Source: Parapristionchus giblindavisi (taxonomy: Eukaryota; Nematoda; Chromadorea; Rhabditida; Diplogasteridae). Taken from it: a stretch of 64,000 nucleotides of DNA. The stretch's first letter is position 1, and every line of letters starts with the position of its first letter. The DNA is taken from contig CALSFV010000214.1 in the NCBI GenBank assembly GCA_943737045.1, forward strand, positions 124,001 through 188,000. The letters are read 5' to 3'. The notes under the pieces were generated by a model that did no database searches, had not been told where the DNA came from, and worked only from the letters and a program-made list of their open reading frames with translations. The position numbers and the translations under genes were made by a program. Positions 11,801-23,284 of this stretch are shown one piece after another.

Positions 11801-11998
11801 ATATGGTTGTGGTAGTGGTGCAGGGCAAGCACCATTAACTGAAATTAACTTATCTTTAGTCGCGTTTTGATATTGCATGTAAACGACGCAATGCGTCTGA
11901 GTCGACGATTACTAAACAAAGAAAATAAAAGGGTAAAATAACTAACCGCTGGTAGTTGAAGAAGCAAGAAGAGCGAGAATAAAAAGTAGAATATTCAT
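8883..11998 (-). CDS. Secreted Cys-containing protein with Thr-rich linker, 15 exons
   Basis: Exon 1 (11998-11947) encodes signal peptide MNILLFILALLASSTTS. Later exons: about 11911-11696 (CPAPLPQPYAG..LSCPSTGQWYL), 11412-11351, 11153-11111 (WVTENGVTFEPTDK), 10853-10817, 10749-10724, 10336-10112, 10055-10022, 9940-9796 with four TTTTTKP-type units, 9740-9700, 9626-9585, 9545-9439, 9292-9156, 9108-9018 and 8971-8883 ending GGAVQFYLY. From 10336 leftwards all junction phases agree. Two junctions (exon 1/2 and exon 6/7) do not match in phase as drawn, so an exon is missed or the gene is damaged there. Spaced Cys residues and a W..G pattern recall nematode extracellular DUF281-type proteins; tentative. 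The start of the gene at 63455 resembles its first two exons. Confidence 0.6.
10440..10647. mobile_element. MITE with CTCTGGTATTTT ends, ACTTTAAGT arms
   Basis: Perfect terminal inverted repeat CTCTGGTATTTTGCCAC. The arms are made of reiterated ACTTTAAGT/AGTAGACTTTAAG words and the core is AACATTTGACGAAATGCATTAC-like. TC flanks both ends. A sister copy at 14315-14508 has the same tips and core but different arms. It is in intron 6 of the secreted-protein gene. Confidence 0.8.
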
Positions 11999-12009
11999 TG
12001 TGATTTGAA

Positions 12010-14310
12010 TGATTCTGTGCAACTGTAGCCACCTTTTATACAAAAATAACCATAAGAGATAATGGAAAAACGAGAGAGCTCAGACAGTCAGAGAACGGAA
12101 ATCCAAGAACGACGTTGGCTTATTTGCAATAAACAGAGATATTGCGCAAAACGTGCACCTAAATGACAATTTCGAATTTGTCCTTCGCTTTTCTTCTTGG
12201 GGCTGCTCCCATCACAGATCGAACTATAGATAACAATATATTGCATTACATTCTTTTTTTAGTGGAAATTGATTAAAGGCAGCTGGCATCCAAAAATTAT
12301 TATTCGAAATGGTTAAAATGGTTGATCTCATGTTGATAAGCTCAAAAAACTGATCAGAAATATGTATTTTAAAGTTTGAAACGACGCTCTGGTAAGAAGT
12401 TGGATCACTGTAGCTTGCTCCACACCACGGGCGAGGTTTCCGAACTACAGTATGCTAACTCCATCGAAAGGCTCAAAAATGCCCATTACTGACTTTTATT
12501 ATCCATAATTCCCCACTGCGGATAGAATTATCATCAAAACATTCAATTTCAAGTCATCCCCAAAGAGATGGTGTAGCAATTAGGAAAATGCTCCCGCTCT
12601 GTGGAGCAGACTGTAGTTTTTTGACTGCGTTGTTCTTCTTACCAGAGAGTTCGTATGAAATAAGATTTATATATTTCGAAACAGAATTTCAAGCTCTTTT
12701 TTATGAGATCAACTTGTTTTTCGTTTCCCGGTCCCTTTAAATATTTTGCATATGAATTGAATTTGTAATTATACGAAATAAGAACGTTAACAAAGGTCAA
12801 TCTTAGACCCGCGAATGTTTTGGAAAACCTCATTTTCTCATGTGCGAAGGACTAATGAACAATATATTGCGGAGAACCACCATCCATGTCACTGCGGTAA
12901 ACGTGTGGTCTGTATAACGCATGATTGCGAGCTCTGCTCCAGTTTTCGAACATTTCAATATTCAAAAAGAGCGCGTTATCTGAACTCTGTGATTCAATCA
13001 CGCTTCTAGCGATCAACGTACACAGAATACACACACTGATTTGTAGCGAGTCATTGGCGTTAGCTGGTGGAATGAATACTGGCGACTTTTCCCGTCTGAG
13101 CATAATTATGGAGACCCATCAATGTTCACGTAGATCTCTAACATCTCTCTCTTGCGAATGCCAAGTGATATGTGAGCAGTTAGCGCGACCGTTCATCTAT
13201 CCCGTGGAGCAGTGATAAACATTCGGAGTCATTACCCCATTGTCGCACTATTGCCAAATTTCTTTAATAGACAAAATAGCGTCTTTCCCAGCACGATCCT
13301 GATCTTTCGAGGAATTCCACATTTACATTTACAATTCCACATGTAATGTCGGATATGAAAATTGAACTGAATTGAATACGCAGTGTATTCGAAAAAGAGA
13401 AATAGTCTACGGTAAGAAGACCATCGTTTTCTATCTCTACTAATACATAGTTTACTCATGAAAATATTCGCGTGACTCCGCCATTAAATGCACACCCCAA
13501 GCTATTTTTTATCACAGCATTGACAATCCTCTGTTGTAAACAAATTAGAAAAGAAACAAATGAACTCGTAGTGCATGACAGCCAGCCAGATAAATCCACT
13601 TAAAAAATCATTTTTCAATAAACTGGGCTAATTGCAAACTCGTGGAATACACAATATATATATACATTGATTGATAGATATTGAGCAGTTTTTCGGAGTT
13701 CTTTTGATTTACTGTTGCAAGTGGAAAAGAGCCAAAAGTGCTCATGAATTCTGTAGATAATCTGTGTGACCACTGATCAAGTATGGAGATCCTTTTCAGG
13801 TTTTTCGGTTGGGAGCAGGACCACTATTGTCATGCGTTTTTCACACTGTTATTGTGTTTTTCTTCATTTTTTTAAACAAATGTAAATTGTTGAATAATCT
13901 GTTTATTTCAATAAATTCATCGTAAAATCGGCAAATGAATGATAATATTATTAATATATTGATATTAATAAGTGTTTTTGAATACACTTTCTCAAGTCGT
14001 CTTATTTAACACGTTTCTAATCATCTTCTTGAACGATCCAATAACTGCATTATGTTCCTCCTTCATTGCCTATAATTAATTATTTTGTCTATTTTTACGA
14101 TTGAATGTTTTTCTGACTGTTTCTAAATTTGTTGTCTTTTTGTTATTTTTTGGTATTTCGGAATATTCGTTATTTACCTCAACTTCCTTTTGTAGTCTCT
14201 GAATTTGTTTTGCGTACTTTCTCCGCAGTTTCAAATCGAGCATGTTTCTTTTTGATATCGTACCTGAGTGATTCGCTTGAGTTACAATTCAATGTATTGA
14301 CAATACGGGA
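12010..14310. other. Gene-free spacer with degenerate family-1 element
   Basis: Between about 12850 and 13480 the sequence carries decayed family-1 pieces: TCAAAAAGAGCGCG with GCTTCTAGCGATCAA, a family-1-like left end (ATGGAGACCC near 13110) and a tRNA-like stretch near 13195-13260 (CCGTGGAGCAGTGATAA..). The rest is AT-rich and I see no supported exon. Confidence 0.45.
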
Positions 14311-14314
14311 AATA

Positions 14315-14508
14315 CTCTGGTATTTCCAACCTAGTAGCTTACTTACGTGACGTCACATACTAGCAGTTTACTAGTGAAAACACATTTGACGAAATGCATT
14401 ACCGTATTATACACCACTTCTAGTAAACTTACATTTAACTAGCCGTAGACTTGCAAGTCTACGGCTAGTGGCAAATATAAGTAAACTACTAGTTTGAAAA
14501 TACCAGAG
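14315..14508. mobile_element. MITE with CTCTGGTATTTT-type ends, CTAGTAAAC arms
   Basis: Tips CTCTGGTATTT/AAAATACCAGAG with TA on both sides (14313-14314 and 14509-14510). The core ACATTTGACGAAATGCATTAC equals that of the 10440 element, but the arms use ACTAGT/AGTTTAC words and a perfect CCGTAGACTTGCAAG hairpin. TA duplication points to Tc1/mariner-type transposition. Confidence 0.8.
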
Positions 14509-15141
14509 TAGATAAATAATAAATTTCACCCATATTGTCATATTAGCACATATGCGCCAAACGAAGAAATACGGTGTCTTTCAAGTCTAACAATTGTCGC
14601 ATGAGCTAATTTATTCATTCTTACGTAAAGCATGAACCAATACCCCACGCAGAAATTGCTTACTTAAAATTTTAACCAAGTCTATCAGAATATTTTACTT
14701 TTTTAGTTTCAACGAATCCTTCCAATATTTGAATTCTTCGATATCTTATTTCGCATCTTATATGCAAACTGTAGTATTATGAGATTGCAAACCCAGGTTT
14801 GTTTTTTTAAAAGAATTGGGTGCGCGGCATGGGGGGTTGAGGCTAAATGTGCGAACCATGGACGGGTTTTTCGGAAGTAGGCGCTAGAACACAGCTTGCG
14901 AAAATTAAGATACTGATCGACACTGTTATTTTCGGCCTAATTGCGACAGCAATGTCAATGAAAACGTATAATTATTTTGTACGAGAGTGACATATCGATG
15001 TCGATATCAGCACTGAGGCAGATTATGCCACCTATCCATACTAACTTATTCATTGTGAAACTCACAATATTTGCGCACTTTTTCGAATAGAATGAGCCAC
15101 ATGTGTGACTTATAATTATAGATAAAACGGCGAAAATTGAC

Positions 15142-16094
15142 CTCTCCTGACTCGCAAAAATTTTCTCCTGATTTCCTTGCAATTTGTTATTATTGGGTCG
15201 AATCCCTGCTCCGCTCTGTCTGAGGTCGTCAAAAATCGTTCGATCTGCAACAATGCCACAATTAGAGATGCCAGTGTGAATCATGCTGTAGTCTTTGTGT
15301 AACTAATGTTGAAATATTCCTGAATTTCGAAAACAAGCTTACGATCTCTATGTTTCAGCTAATGACGTGCATAAAAGAAGAAAAATGGTGTTAATCATAC
15401 GGTTCTGGATAACTCACTTGCTCAGTGCCGGAAGTGTGATTCACTGGTGCAGTCTGTTGTGCCACATCTACAACAAATGTTGACATAACGATTCATATGA
15501 ATAACCATCACAAATGTTCAACATCTCAACTCAATATTCCTTATTATTGCACAAAAGAACGAAAAATCGTTAAAATCAGTGAAGTCTTGTATGGCAATCA
15601 TCTTCTCCTTACGGAATTATTTCCTCAAAAGTTATAAGTATTGCGCAATATTTCTTAATCGTGAAAATATTGCGCAATTGATTCTCTGAGTTGGTTGATA
15701 ATATCTCTTTAATTCTAAGGGTGCTTTTTCTTCGTGCGCATCTTATCGTTTTAGTGGGTTATTTGGCTATTATAATCCAGTTTCATATGCGGACTTTTTC
15801 TTGAATGTAGATGAATTCTCTCAAAGGCGAAGGGAAAGAACTTGTGGATAGGAAGATTCCCTTCTCCTACTCTTTTTATTATCTTTTCGATAGAAGGATA
15901 AAAAAAAATATTATTTTTTACACTTCTGATCATAGCTCGCAAACTTTGCCCAAATGATCGATGGTAATAACGCGTGTCACTGAGACCGCGAATGATTTTT
16001 TTTTTAAATTATGCGACTTACCCATTTCTGAACTTTGATTATTTTCGCCTTCTGCGGGAGGTAGTGAATTTTCATCGGTAGTGGGCGCAGACAT
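15142..16094 (-). CDS. Small orphan protein, partial (3 exons)
   Basis: Exon 1 (16094-16022) encodes MSAPTTDENSLPPAEGENN.., exon 2 (15467-15418) DVAQQTAPVNHTSGTEQ, exon 3 (15244-15142) IERFLTTSDRAEQGFDPIITNCKEIRRKF... Donors and acceptors are good and phases agree from exon 1 to exon 3. The 3' end was not found. The N-terminus is acidic and Ser/Thr/Pro-rich with no signal peptide. The piece GFDPIITNCKEI resembles GYETILPKCRDL in the gene at 20030-21655, so the two may be distant paralogues. Function unknown. Confidence 0.5.
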
Positions 16095-16309
16095 ATTTTG
16101 AAATCTATTGAATGAAAGATTAAATTGAATGTATCGAAATGAAAGACAATATGACAGCGAAATGTTTTCCACACACTAGTGAAGATAAGAGTATTTTAAT
16201 CGATTATATAGACGTACATTTACTGATAAGATAAGCGGCGCAAAATTTTGAAATCGATACACGCAATACTGTTCTCCTGACTTGATTATCCCTGTACGAG
16301 CCTAGTTCA

Positions 16310-16545
16310 TTGATGCGACAAGCTATCAATAAGCCAATTCAGAATAAAATAAATGGTGTACGTTCGGTAAAATAATTGTTGCTTCTTCTCTGGGTTCAGT
16401 TTGCTCGTAAAATATTCGAGGCACTCGACCTTTAAAGGAGTCCCACGAATATTTTCGTGAACAAACTGTAAAGATAGAAAGATAGCAACAGTTATTCTCC
16501 ATACCATACATCAATTATTTTATGCTAATTCTGCTTATTTTTTAC
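16310..16545. mobile_element. Two family-1 right ends joined tail to tail
   Basis: Centred on ACCTTTAAAGG at about 16430, both flanks read outward as family-1 3' halves (ATCAATAAGC..ATAAAATAAATGG on the left; its inverse TCCATACCATACATC..TTTTATGCTAATTCTGC on the right). The unit is therefore a palindromic dimer sharing one TTAA. Confidence 0.65.
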
Positions 16546-16549
16546 CACT

Positions 16550-17930
16550 ACACAAAGAGATAAATCGATTTGCTAATATCTTGTATATCACTTATCTCTA
16601 GCATAACCGATATGCTACGCGTTTGCATGGAAAAAACATCTTTAAGAAAGAGGTGACGACATAAATAACACTCGTTTTTTGGTCTCCTGTTCAGACGCCT
16701 CTATCTTGCACTATTGTTATTGCCAACCGCCACCCTGTTTACATTTGATATTGGTCCCTCGGGTCAGAAGAGTGCGGCAACGACTTTTTCGGCAGACGGA
16801 AAATTCTGGTAACCAGAGAATAATTTTTTTTTTTAAATCGGCAATTGCCGGAAATTTCGACAACTTCGGCGATTTGGAACTTTACCATTTGAAATGTGCT
16901 AATGAAATTGTTTATGAAGTACTTAAAAAATCGTTACCAAACGAAAACAATAACAAGAATTAATTGCAAGAACTAATGAAATATCAATAATTCTCGTTTC
17001 TTATGCACCCATCAGTAAAGTATTCTTAGAGTTGAACGGTGGTCTTTGGAAAGACTCTTTCTGCATTTGCTTGTGACGTCACGTTTGCCGGCAAACGGGT
17101 TTGCCAACGTTCATGGATGCCAATACTGGATGGACAAATCAAATAGTTCGTGGCTACGCGGGTATGATGCCTTCGTGACCTTACAGCTCTAATGAAAGAA
17201 TGGATCAATCTCATTGTCCGGTGCAGTGGCCAGAAAACGTTCGACTTCCTGGAGTACGCAAAGACTGAACATGAATTCTCATTCTCAACATTCTCGAAAG
17301 CAACGCGATTATTCGTTTAGAAATATCGTACATCAAATTTAGAAGATATTTACACAAAACTTCGGCTTTTCTGACTTTTTAAAATTATTTTTGTTTGAAT
17401 TAATTTCGGCAATTTCGGCAATCGACAACTCAGTTGCACACCCATGCCTCGAGTATCCTTCGGTATCGTGGTACTTTATCAGGAAGATGTCGCGAAACTT
17501 CTCACACAATTTTTTTCGCTCAAAACTGTTCCATTGATTTACCTCCCCGATACGCACTCTCTTACATAAAAATTTGAGTAAGTGAATATGGGAATTAGAT
17601 CTGTTTACTAACTGTTTAACACTGTAAACACTGTAAACACTGTATAACAAAAACAAGGTTTGAGATTTTTTTAAAGATTTAAGCACATTTATCAAGAGTA
17701 ATCTCTGATGTGCATGGGGGAAAAGCTCGTCTTACTTCTGACACTCCAACAACATTGACGATGATCTTCTTAGGTTTGAGGGAAAATTATTATTATTTCC
17801 AACTTTTCCTCTTTAGCTCCATGTACACAGATCATTTTCCAAAATTTATTTTACGTTTTTTCAGTTGTAAATTTCTTTCTTTGAGACGTTTTATGAGAGA
17901 CTATCTGACTCAGTGAACATATTTTGCTTA
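16550..17930. other. Spacer with two doubtful open frames
   Basis: A + frame ending FGDLELYHLKCANEIVYEVL.. at 16963 and a - frame at 17695-17339 (..NQWNSFERKKLCEKFRDIFL..) look protein-like in composition, but I could not place start exons or consistent splice partners. At 17050-17120 there is a TGACGTCA-containing hairpin (GTGACGTCACGTTTGCC). Treat as unannotated. Confidence 0.3.
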
Positions 17931-17933
17931 TGG

Positions 17934-19084
17934 CTTGGCACTTGGCCAAAAAGTGATACGAACCGATCGGGCCCAAATCGTGCACAGTTGTAGTATGGGC
18001 TGGCATAAGCTCACAGACGGAGTTTGGGTTCGTCATATCTGCACCCTCGCTAAATATCGTAAGTTCGATGAAGTGTCATCAAAATTTCAAAGTTTACGGA
18101 TTCGTTCGATATGTGTATATGACGAAGGGCAATAGTAAGCAGGTAAATTCCACCAAGTATTATCCCGATCCAAAACCGTGAGACCCAGAAAAAAATTTAA
18201 AAAGACATAAAAAATATTTTTCAATTTTATTTTATTTTTCCTACAATTGCCTATCGGTGAGGGTCATTTTTTATTCCTTCAATTTGACGAGTATTCATTA
18301 GTGTAACTACAGTATGAAAATGAATTAAAACAAATTGGGAAAAAGTTGCCTTATTCCCGAAAAACCACGATTAATTCGCCTTTTTATAGCAAACTGAGCC
18401 GATTAAGCGTGTGCCGGATACGGTAATGCAAATGCGGAAATTCAATATTCGGCAATAACTGTTTGTTTTCATTCGATTTCGGTAATATATTATTGTTTTC
18501 TTATATCATTTGTTAGTTATCTGAATATTTGAATAGTAATATCACACTATTTTTCGGAAAAAAATATCAATTTTGAAATTTTGAATTTGCATAACCGTAA
18601 CCGGTAAATGCTTATTCGCTCAGTTGGCGATAAAAAGGCAAATTAATCGTGGTTTTTCGGGAATAAGGCAACTTTTTCCCAATTTTTTTTAATTCATTTT
18701 CATACAATAGTTACACTAATGAATACTCGTCAAATTGAAGGAATAAAAAATGACCCTCACCGATAGGCAATTGTAGGAAAAATTTTAAAAAATTGAAAAA
18801 ATATTTTTTATGTCTTTTTAAATTTTTTTCTGGGTCTCACGGTTTTGGATCGGGATGATACTTGGTGGAATTTACCTGCTTACTATTGTCCTTCGTCATA
18901 TACACATATCGAATGAATCCGTAAACTTTGAAATTTTGATGACACTTCATCGAACTTACGATATTTAGCGAGGGTGCAGATATGACGAACCCAAACTCCG
19001 TCTGTGAGCTCATGTCAGCCCATACTACAACTGTGCACGGTTTGGGCCCGATCGGTTCATATCACTTTTTGGCCAAGTGCCAAG
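17934..19084. mobile_element. 1.15-kb foldback element
   Basis: Arms of about 470 bp, very similar, run inward from CTTGGCACTTGGCCAAAAAG on both sides. The unpaired centre of about 200 bp (18410-18610) contains GCCGGATACGGTAATGC. No open frame is conserved between the arms and no target duplication is obvious. Foldback-type non-autonomous transposon. Confidence 0.85.
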
Positions 19085-19547
19085 AGAATGTCACTTGAGC
19101 CAGAAAGTGTCTCTTATGTTGTGATCGCTTTAAAATCACACTGTTGCATTGCTGTGTATTTACGCGCAACTCGTCGTAGTCTGTAGACTTTATCAGAGAG
19201 AGAGGGAATAGTACCACTGGTACTACGGAAAGAAATGAACAAAAATTAACCAAGAGTGATTCTAAGTTAATTATGCATATTATATATAATTGAGAAATGC
19301 AGGAATGAAGGATAAATTATACAATTTTCATATCATTCGTTGAATTCCTGACGTTTCTGATCATATGAACGAAATTTGTGATGAGTACTTTGTGGTCCTC
19401 CTTCATGGCCTAATAATGAAATAATGCATTGAAAATGAAACAAATAAAATTGTCAGAAGACAAAAATGATAAGAACCACTCCTTCGTCAAAGGAATGTAA
19501 AAATATTTCAAATACAAATGTTAAGTTTCGAAATATCCAATGTCTAA

Positions 19548-19980
19548 CAAGGGGATGGTCGCAACTGGTCCTGGCCATATGAGATGGCAATAACATGACT
19601 AGGATCAGTTTTCGATGCTGGTTACGAATCCGTATTCAGAAAATGCCTAATCGACCTCTGTTCCGAGAAAATCGGTATTGAAATTTGGCTTGTTAGTTCG
19701 AAAAGTCGTGTAGTTTCCTTCACATACTATCTGGATTGCATCGGAAAGATCCGGCAATGTAGGGTAAACTATTGCGAGAGTTTATAGATGAGTTCACCAG
19801 CCCAATCGGACGGTTTGCGCAGGAAACCACACGAATTTCCGAATTAAAATATCGATTTCCTCGAAAATCAGGTCGATTAAGCACTGTCTGAAAACGGATT
19901 CGTAATCAGCATCGAAAACTGATTCTAGTCATGTTATTGCCATCTCATATGGCCAGGCACCAGTTGCGACCATCCCCTTG
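19548..19980. mobile_element. TNA-target MITE (family 3)
   Basis: Ends CAAGGGGATGGTCGCAACTGG and its inverse, flanked by TAA on both sides (19545-19547, 19981-19983). The right terminus is repeated once more in tandem (19981-20008). Copies at 33056, 37881, 43051, 57556 and about 60480 share ATCAGTTTTCGATGCT-like and GAAATCGATATTGAAATT-like interiors. Three-base TNA targets fit PIF/Harbinger elements. Confidence 0.85.
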
Positions 19981-20029
19981 TAAGGCACCAGTTGCGACCA
20001 TCCCCTTGTATTATTTTTAGTATCCAACT

Positions 20030-21655
20030 TTACGATACCTTAGCTTCTCGAGCTAGTCTTTGAATGTCTTGTGACTGACTTGCAATTGCAATTCTTCTTC
20101 TGAGATTTCCTACATTGAAAACAGGTTTTGTCCGACATCGCCTAACCTTCAACGCTCGGATCCTGGTAACGTTCTCTGTAAGAATTCATCTAAAAGCATT
20201 TCCAAAACCAATTTGAAAACTCACTCTGTCAGCATTCTTTCGCAGACAGAGAATGTGAGAGGAATTGGCGAAAGCAAAAATTTAATTATTAGCTTATACC
20301 TTCTCGACGCAGCTTAGCGGCGATTTCGTGAAGTAGATCTCGACATTTGGGAAGAATGGTTTCATATCCACTCTTGACCTCTCTCACCTTTCCGATGAAA
20401 TTCCTCATCTAAAAAAAATAAAAATAATATTCAATCACTTTTTTTGATTTACCAAACTATCGTTTTTCTGTTCAGATCCGCAGTTTGCGTCAATATCTTT
20501 CAGATTAGTATCTACAATTCGAGCATTTTAGTATTCTATTTATCCATTGTAGCGATTTACCTCTATTTGGTCTCAATTTTGCTTCCACAACCATTGCAAA
20601 TTTAACCAAAATTGTTTGATGTTCATGATGGCACTTCTGCAAGCATAGATGTATTGTCTTGACATTCATTGCTCTAGACTCACTCTCACTATATTTATCT
20701 TTCATATTATGGCTAGTGATTCTTTGATCGTTAATATGGAACACAGTTTTTGCAAGAACCGAACAAAAATGGCATATGCGAGGTAAAAATATTTCAAAAT
20801 GGTTTCATCTCTACTTTCACATATCTAATATTTTTTTGGATAGACATCCCCTTCCCATATCCCGTTCCCCTGAAAAGATCGACCATGCAAACATTTGTCC
20901 TGACACGAAGATATAGTATTGCGAATTAATTTAGTACATATGAGATATTGTCCGTATAAAATGTACGCGCATAAGAAAGTGACAAACTGCATCTAAATAC
21001 CGAGGCAACGGGCATTTACATATAGTTGCAATCCCTCTCCTAACTCTCGATTACCCCTCATCTTCCTCTCACCTAACCCGTCTGACCTTAATATTTAAAG
21101 GAGATCGGTTCATTTTTCTGAACTAGAAAAAAAGCGAGATGAAGTTTCTCTCGAATCATGCTTACTTTGAGTATTCTGGTTAATTTATTAATTTGTTTCA
21201 ACTGCCATCGAAGAACTTTTTTCATGTGCCTTCGTTTTGGTTTGAATGGCCGAGGCGAGGTATAATTCACAATTATTGATCGTCTTTTAGAATTACCTGG
21301 AATAACTGAATGAATTACTGAGTGTGCCGTCGTTGATAATGATGTCACATGTGTTAAATTCAACTGTGCTCATTTTCACTCGCCATTTGTCAAAACTGCG
21401 ATCCTGAATGTGATTCAAATCGTTATAAAATATATTTACCGTCCATCCTATACATCTTTGAAAGATTATTAGTATTGGCTCCTATTTTTGGCTCTTCTGA
21501 CCGTACGTGTATTACCTGAAAAAATATACAAAGCATTGAAAGTTTTTTTTGTTAAATTCCAGTACCTTTGGAGCAGCTACAGCTCTCATTGAGTTAGCGA
21601 TGGCTTTGCGGTGTTCTCGAAATACAGCTGATGCCAGCGAAGAATCAGTTGACAT
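20030..21655 (-). CDS. Orphan basic protein, about 8 exons
   Basis: Exon 1 (21655-21566) starts MSTDSSLASAVFREHRKAI; exon 2 21515-21440 (VIHVRSEEPKIGANTNN). A probable exon at about 21365-21298 follows. Downstream exons fit in phase: 20636-20561 (KCHHEHQTILVKFAMVVEAK), 20511-20453 (DTNLKDIDANCGSEQKN), 20408-20300 (RNFIGKVREVKSGYETILPK then CRDLLHEIAAKLRRE) and 20175-20030, ending RLAREAKVS. One junction (21298 to 20636) is not in phase, so an exon is probably missed; that intron holds a family-4 MITE (about 20946-21125). The last exon is strongly basic (RALKVRRCRTKP). No signal peptide or recognisable domain. The stop lies about 20 bp from a TNA element, so the 3' UTR probably runs into it. 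Confidence 0.6.
20946..21125. mobile_element. Family-4 MITE in intron
   Basis: Begins ATATTGTCCGTATAAAATGTA and carries the family-4 body (CTAACTCTCGATTACCCCTC, CACCTAACCCGTCTGACC) ending near TTTTTCTGAAC. Lies in an intron of the orphan basic gene. Confidence 0.65.
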
Positions 21656-21659
21656 CGCC

Positions 21660-22440
21660 TTGTTTAATATGAAGGAGTGAAGGTCTTGAAATGTAAAAAA
21701 ATATCAAACAGAGCAAGATTATTTTTAGAAAAAAGTTTTTTTTCAAAACGTATGCTTCATGCTTCGTACTAGATACTTGCGCATCCATTCAGCATTTTCA
21801 AATAGAGAAAAATGTGAAAAAGAGAGCCATGCGGTTTATGATTTTTTGTTCCTTTCTCAATGAGCTCTGCTGATGGAACGGTAGCAATTATCAAATATAT
21901 TTAGGAACAGATAATTATTGTTTCAAAATTGAATTGGGCGTCACTGTAAAATACAATGGTTTAGTAATTAAAAGGAGCAAAACAAAAAAGTCATTGACTG
22001 ATTCTTTTTGCCTCATGTCTATTTACAATCCTATTGTTGAGAGGTATTTTTCTTTTAAAGCCAAACAAGCATTATATTTGAAAGAGTTTCTATATTGAGC
22101 AATTGTTTTGGTTTTCAAAAAGAAGAAAGAACAGTGTGTTATAAATATTTGTTCTACAAGAACACGCGAGAGAGTTATAAATAAAATTCTTTGCATAGTG
22201 CTTGTTGAAGCAGTGTCTTATAAACGGAGAGATTTCGAAATACCTCAACTAGAATCATGCGTATTTCTAAATTCTCTTTTTTTTCTTATTCTTATCTAAG
22301 AGAGAATTCATAAATTTCTTTGAAGTATTCAAAGGCTTTGTTAAAAGTGCGAAAGGAAAATTCATAACAACATCACAAAATATTTATAAAATACTTTGCC
22401 CCCCCCCTCACGAAACACTCTCTCGTTGAGAATAAGAGCG
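21660..22440. other. Gene-free spacer
   Basis: AT-rich sequence upstream of the orphan basic gene. A C8 run is at about 22400. I see no supported exon. Confidence 0.4.
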
Positions 22441-22445
22441 CGTGG

Positions 22446-22728
22446 TTAAAGAAGGGGACCCACGAGTTGGAATGACTGACTTCCGCCACAAGAAGCATGT
22501 CGAATATTGTTTATATTATATGGTAATTGGAGTAAGGGACAATGAGAAAATGAGAGAGCAAAGAATGCAAATCGGATGGGCACTCTCTACACACATTGAA
22601 AGTTATACGCATAGTGAGCTTTAAACATATCGGGAATCAATATCAGATATGTCTTTCGATTCGTGCGATTAATATCACTCTATCCTAACAGTTTTTTTAC
22701 GAAAAAACTCGAGGATCTCCATCTTTAA
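22446..22728. mobile_element. TTAA MITE (family 6)
   Basis: Left end TTAAAGAAGGGGACCCACGAG and right end ACTCGAGGATCTCCATCTTTAA, TTAA on both sides. Related to 27806-28026 and 62736-63108 and to an end at about 61835. Confidence 0.75.
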
Positions 22729-22933
22729 AGTATTACAGGTTTATGTTCCAACATAACTTTAATAACCAAGTGAATGATTTTAAGTTGTTTAAACTGTACA
22801 TTGTCCAAATTCACGACTAATTTTATTAGATTAAGTGCTTCGAATATAACAATTTGTCAAAAAGTTACGAAAGATGATTAAATAAAGAGTCATTCGAATA
22901 ATCTTCTATATCTTGTTCCTTCCCGTTTCCCTT

Positions 22934-23281
22934 TTAAAGGTGGAGACCCGCGAATGCTCATTCAAATCTCTTGTATCTCGCTTATGCAAGTGTAAAGTGA
23001 TATGCAAGAAGAGTGAGTCACCTCTCGTCAATCCCTTAGCGCAGTGGTAACACTTCTGTCTAGATAGCGCATTGCCGTGGGTTCGAATCCTATTGCCGAA
23101 CTTTCCTATTTTCAAAAAGCGCGCCTTTGCCTGCGATTGCAAGCATGATTCATTCATGTTTCTAGCAATCAATAAGTAGAATTAGCGTTAAATAAATGGT
23201 GTACAGTATGTAGAATAACTTTTGCTACCTTTCTGTCTTTACAGTTTGTTCACGAAAATATTCGCGGGAGTCCACCTTTAA
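22934..23281. mobile_element. TTAA MITE carrying a tRNA-like unit (family 1)
   Basis: Ends TTAAAGGTGGAGACCCGCGA and CGCGGGAGTCCACCTTTAA. Internal + strand unit: A box TAGCGCAGTGG at about 23037, B box GGTTCGAATCC at about 23080 and TTTT at 23109. The best preserved family-1 copy, closely matching 5711-6064 throughout. Confidence 0.85.
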
Positions 23282-23284
23282 CGC

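Noticed and set aside
17935..18135. 66-aa + frame starting MALGQKVIRTDRAQIV
   Set aside because: Lies wholly inside one foldback arm and is not kept open in the other arm.
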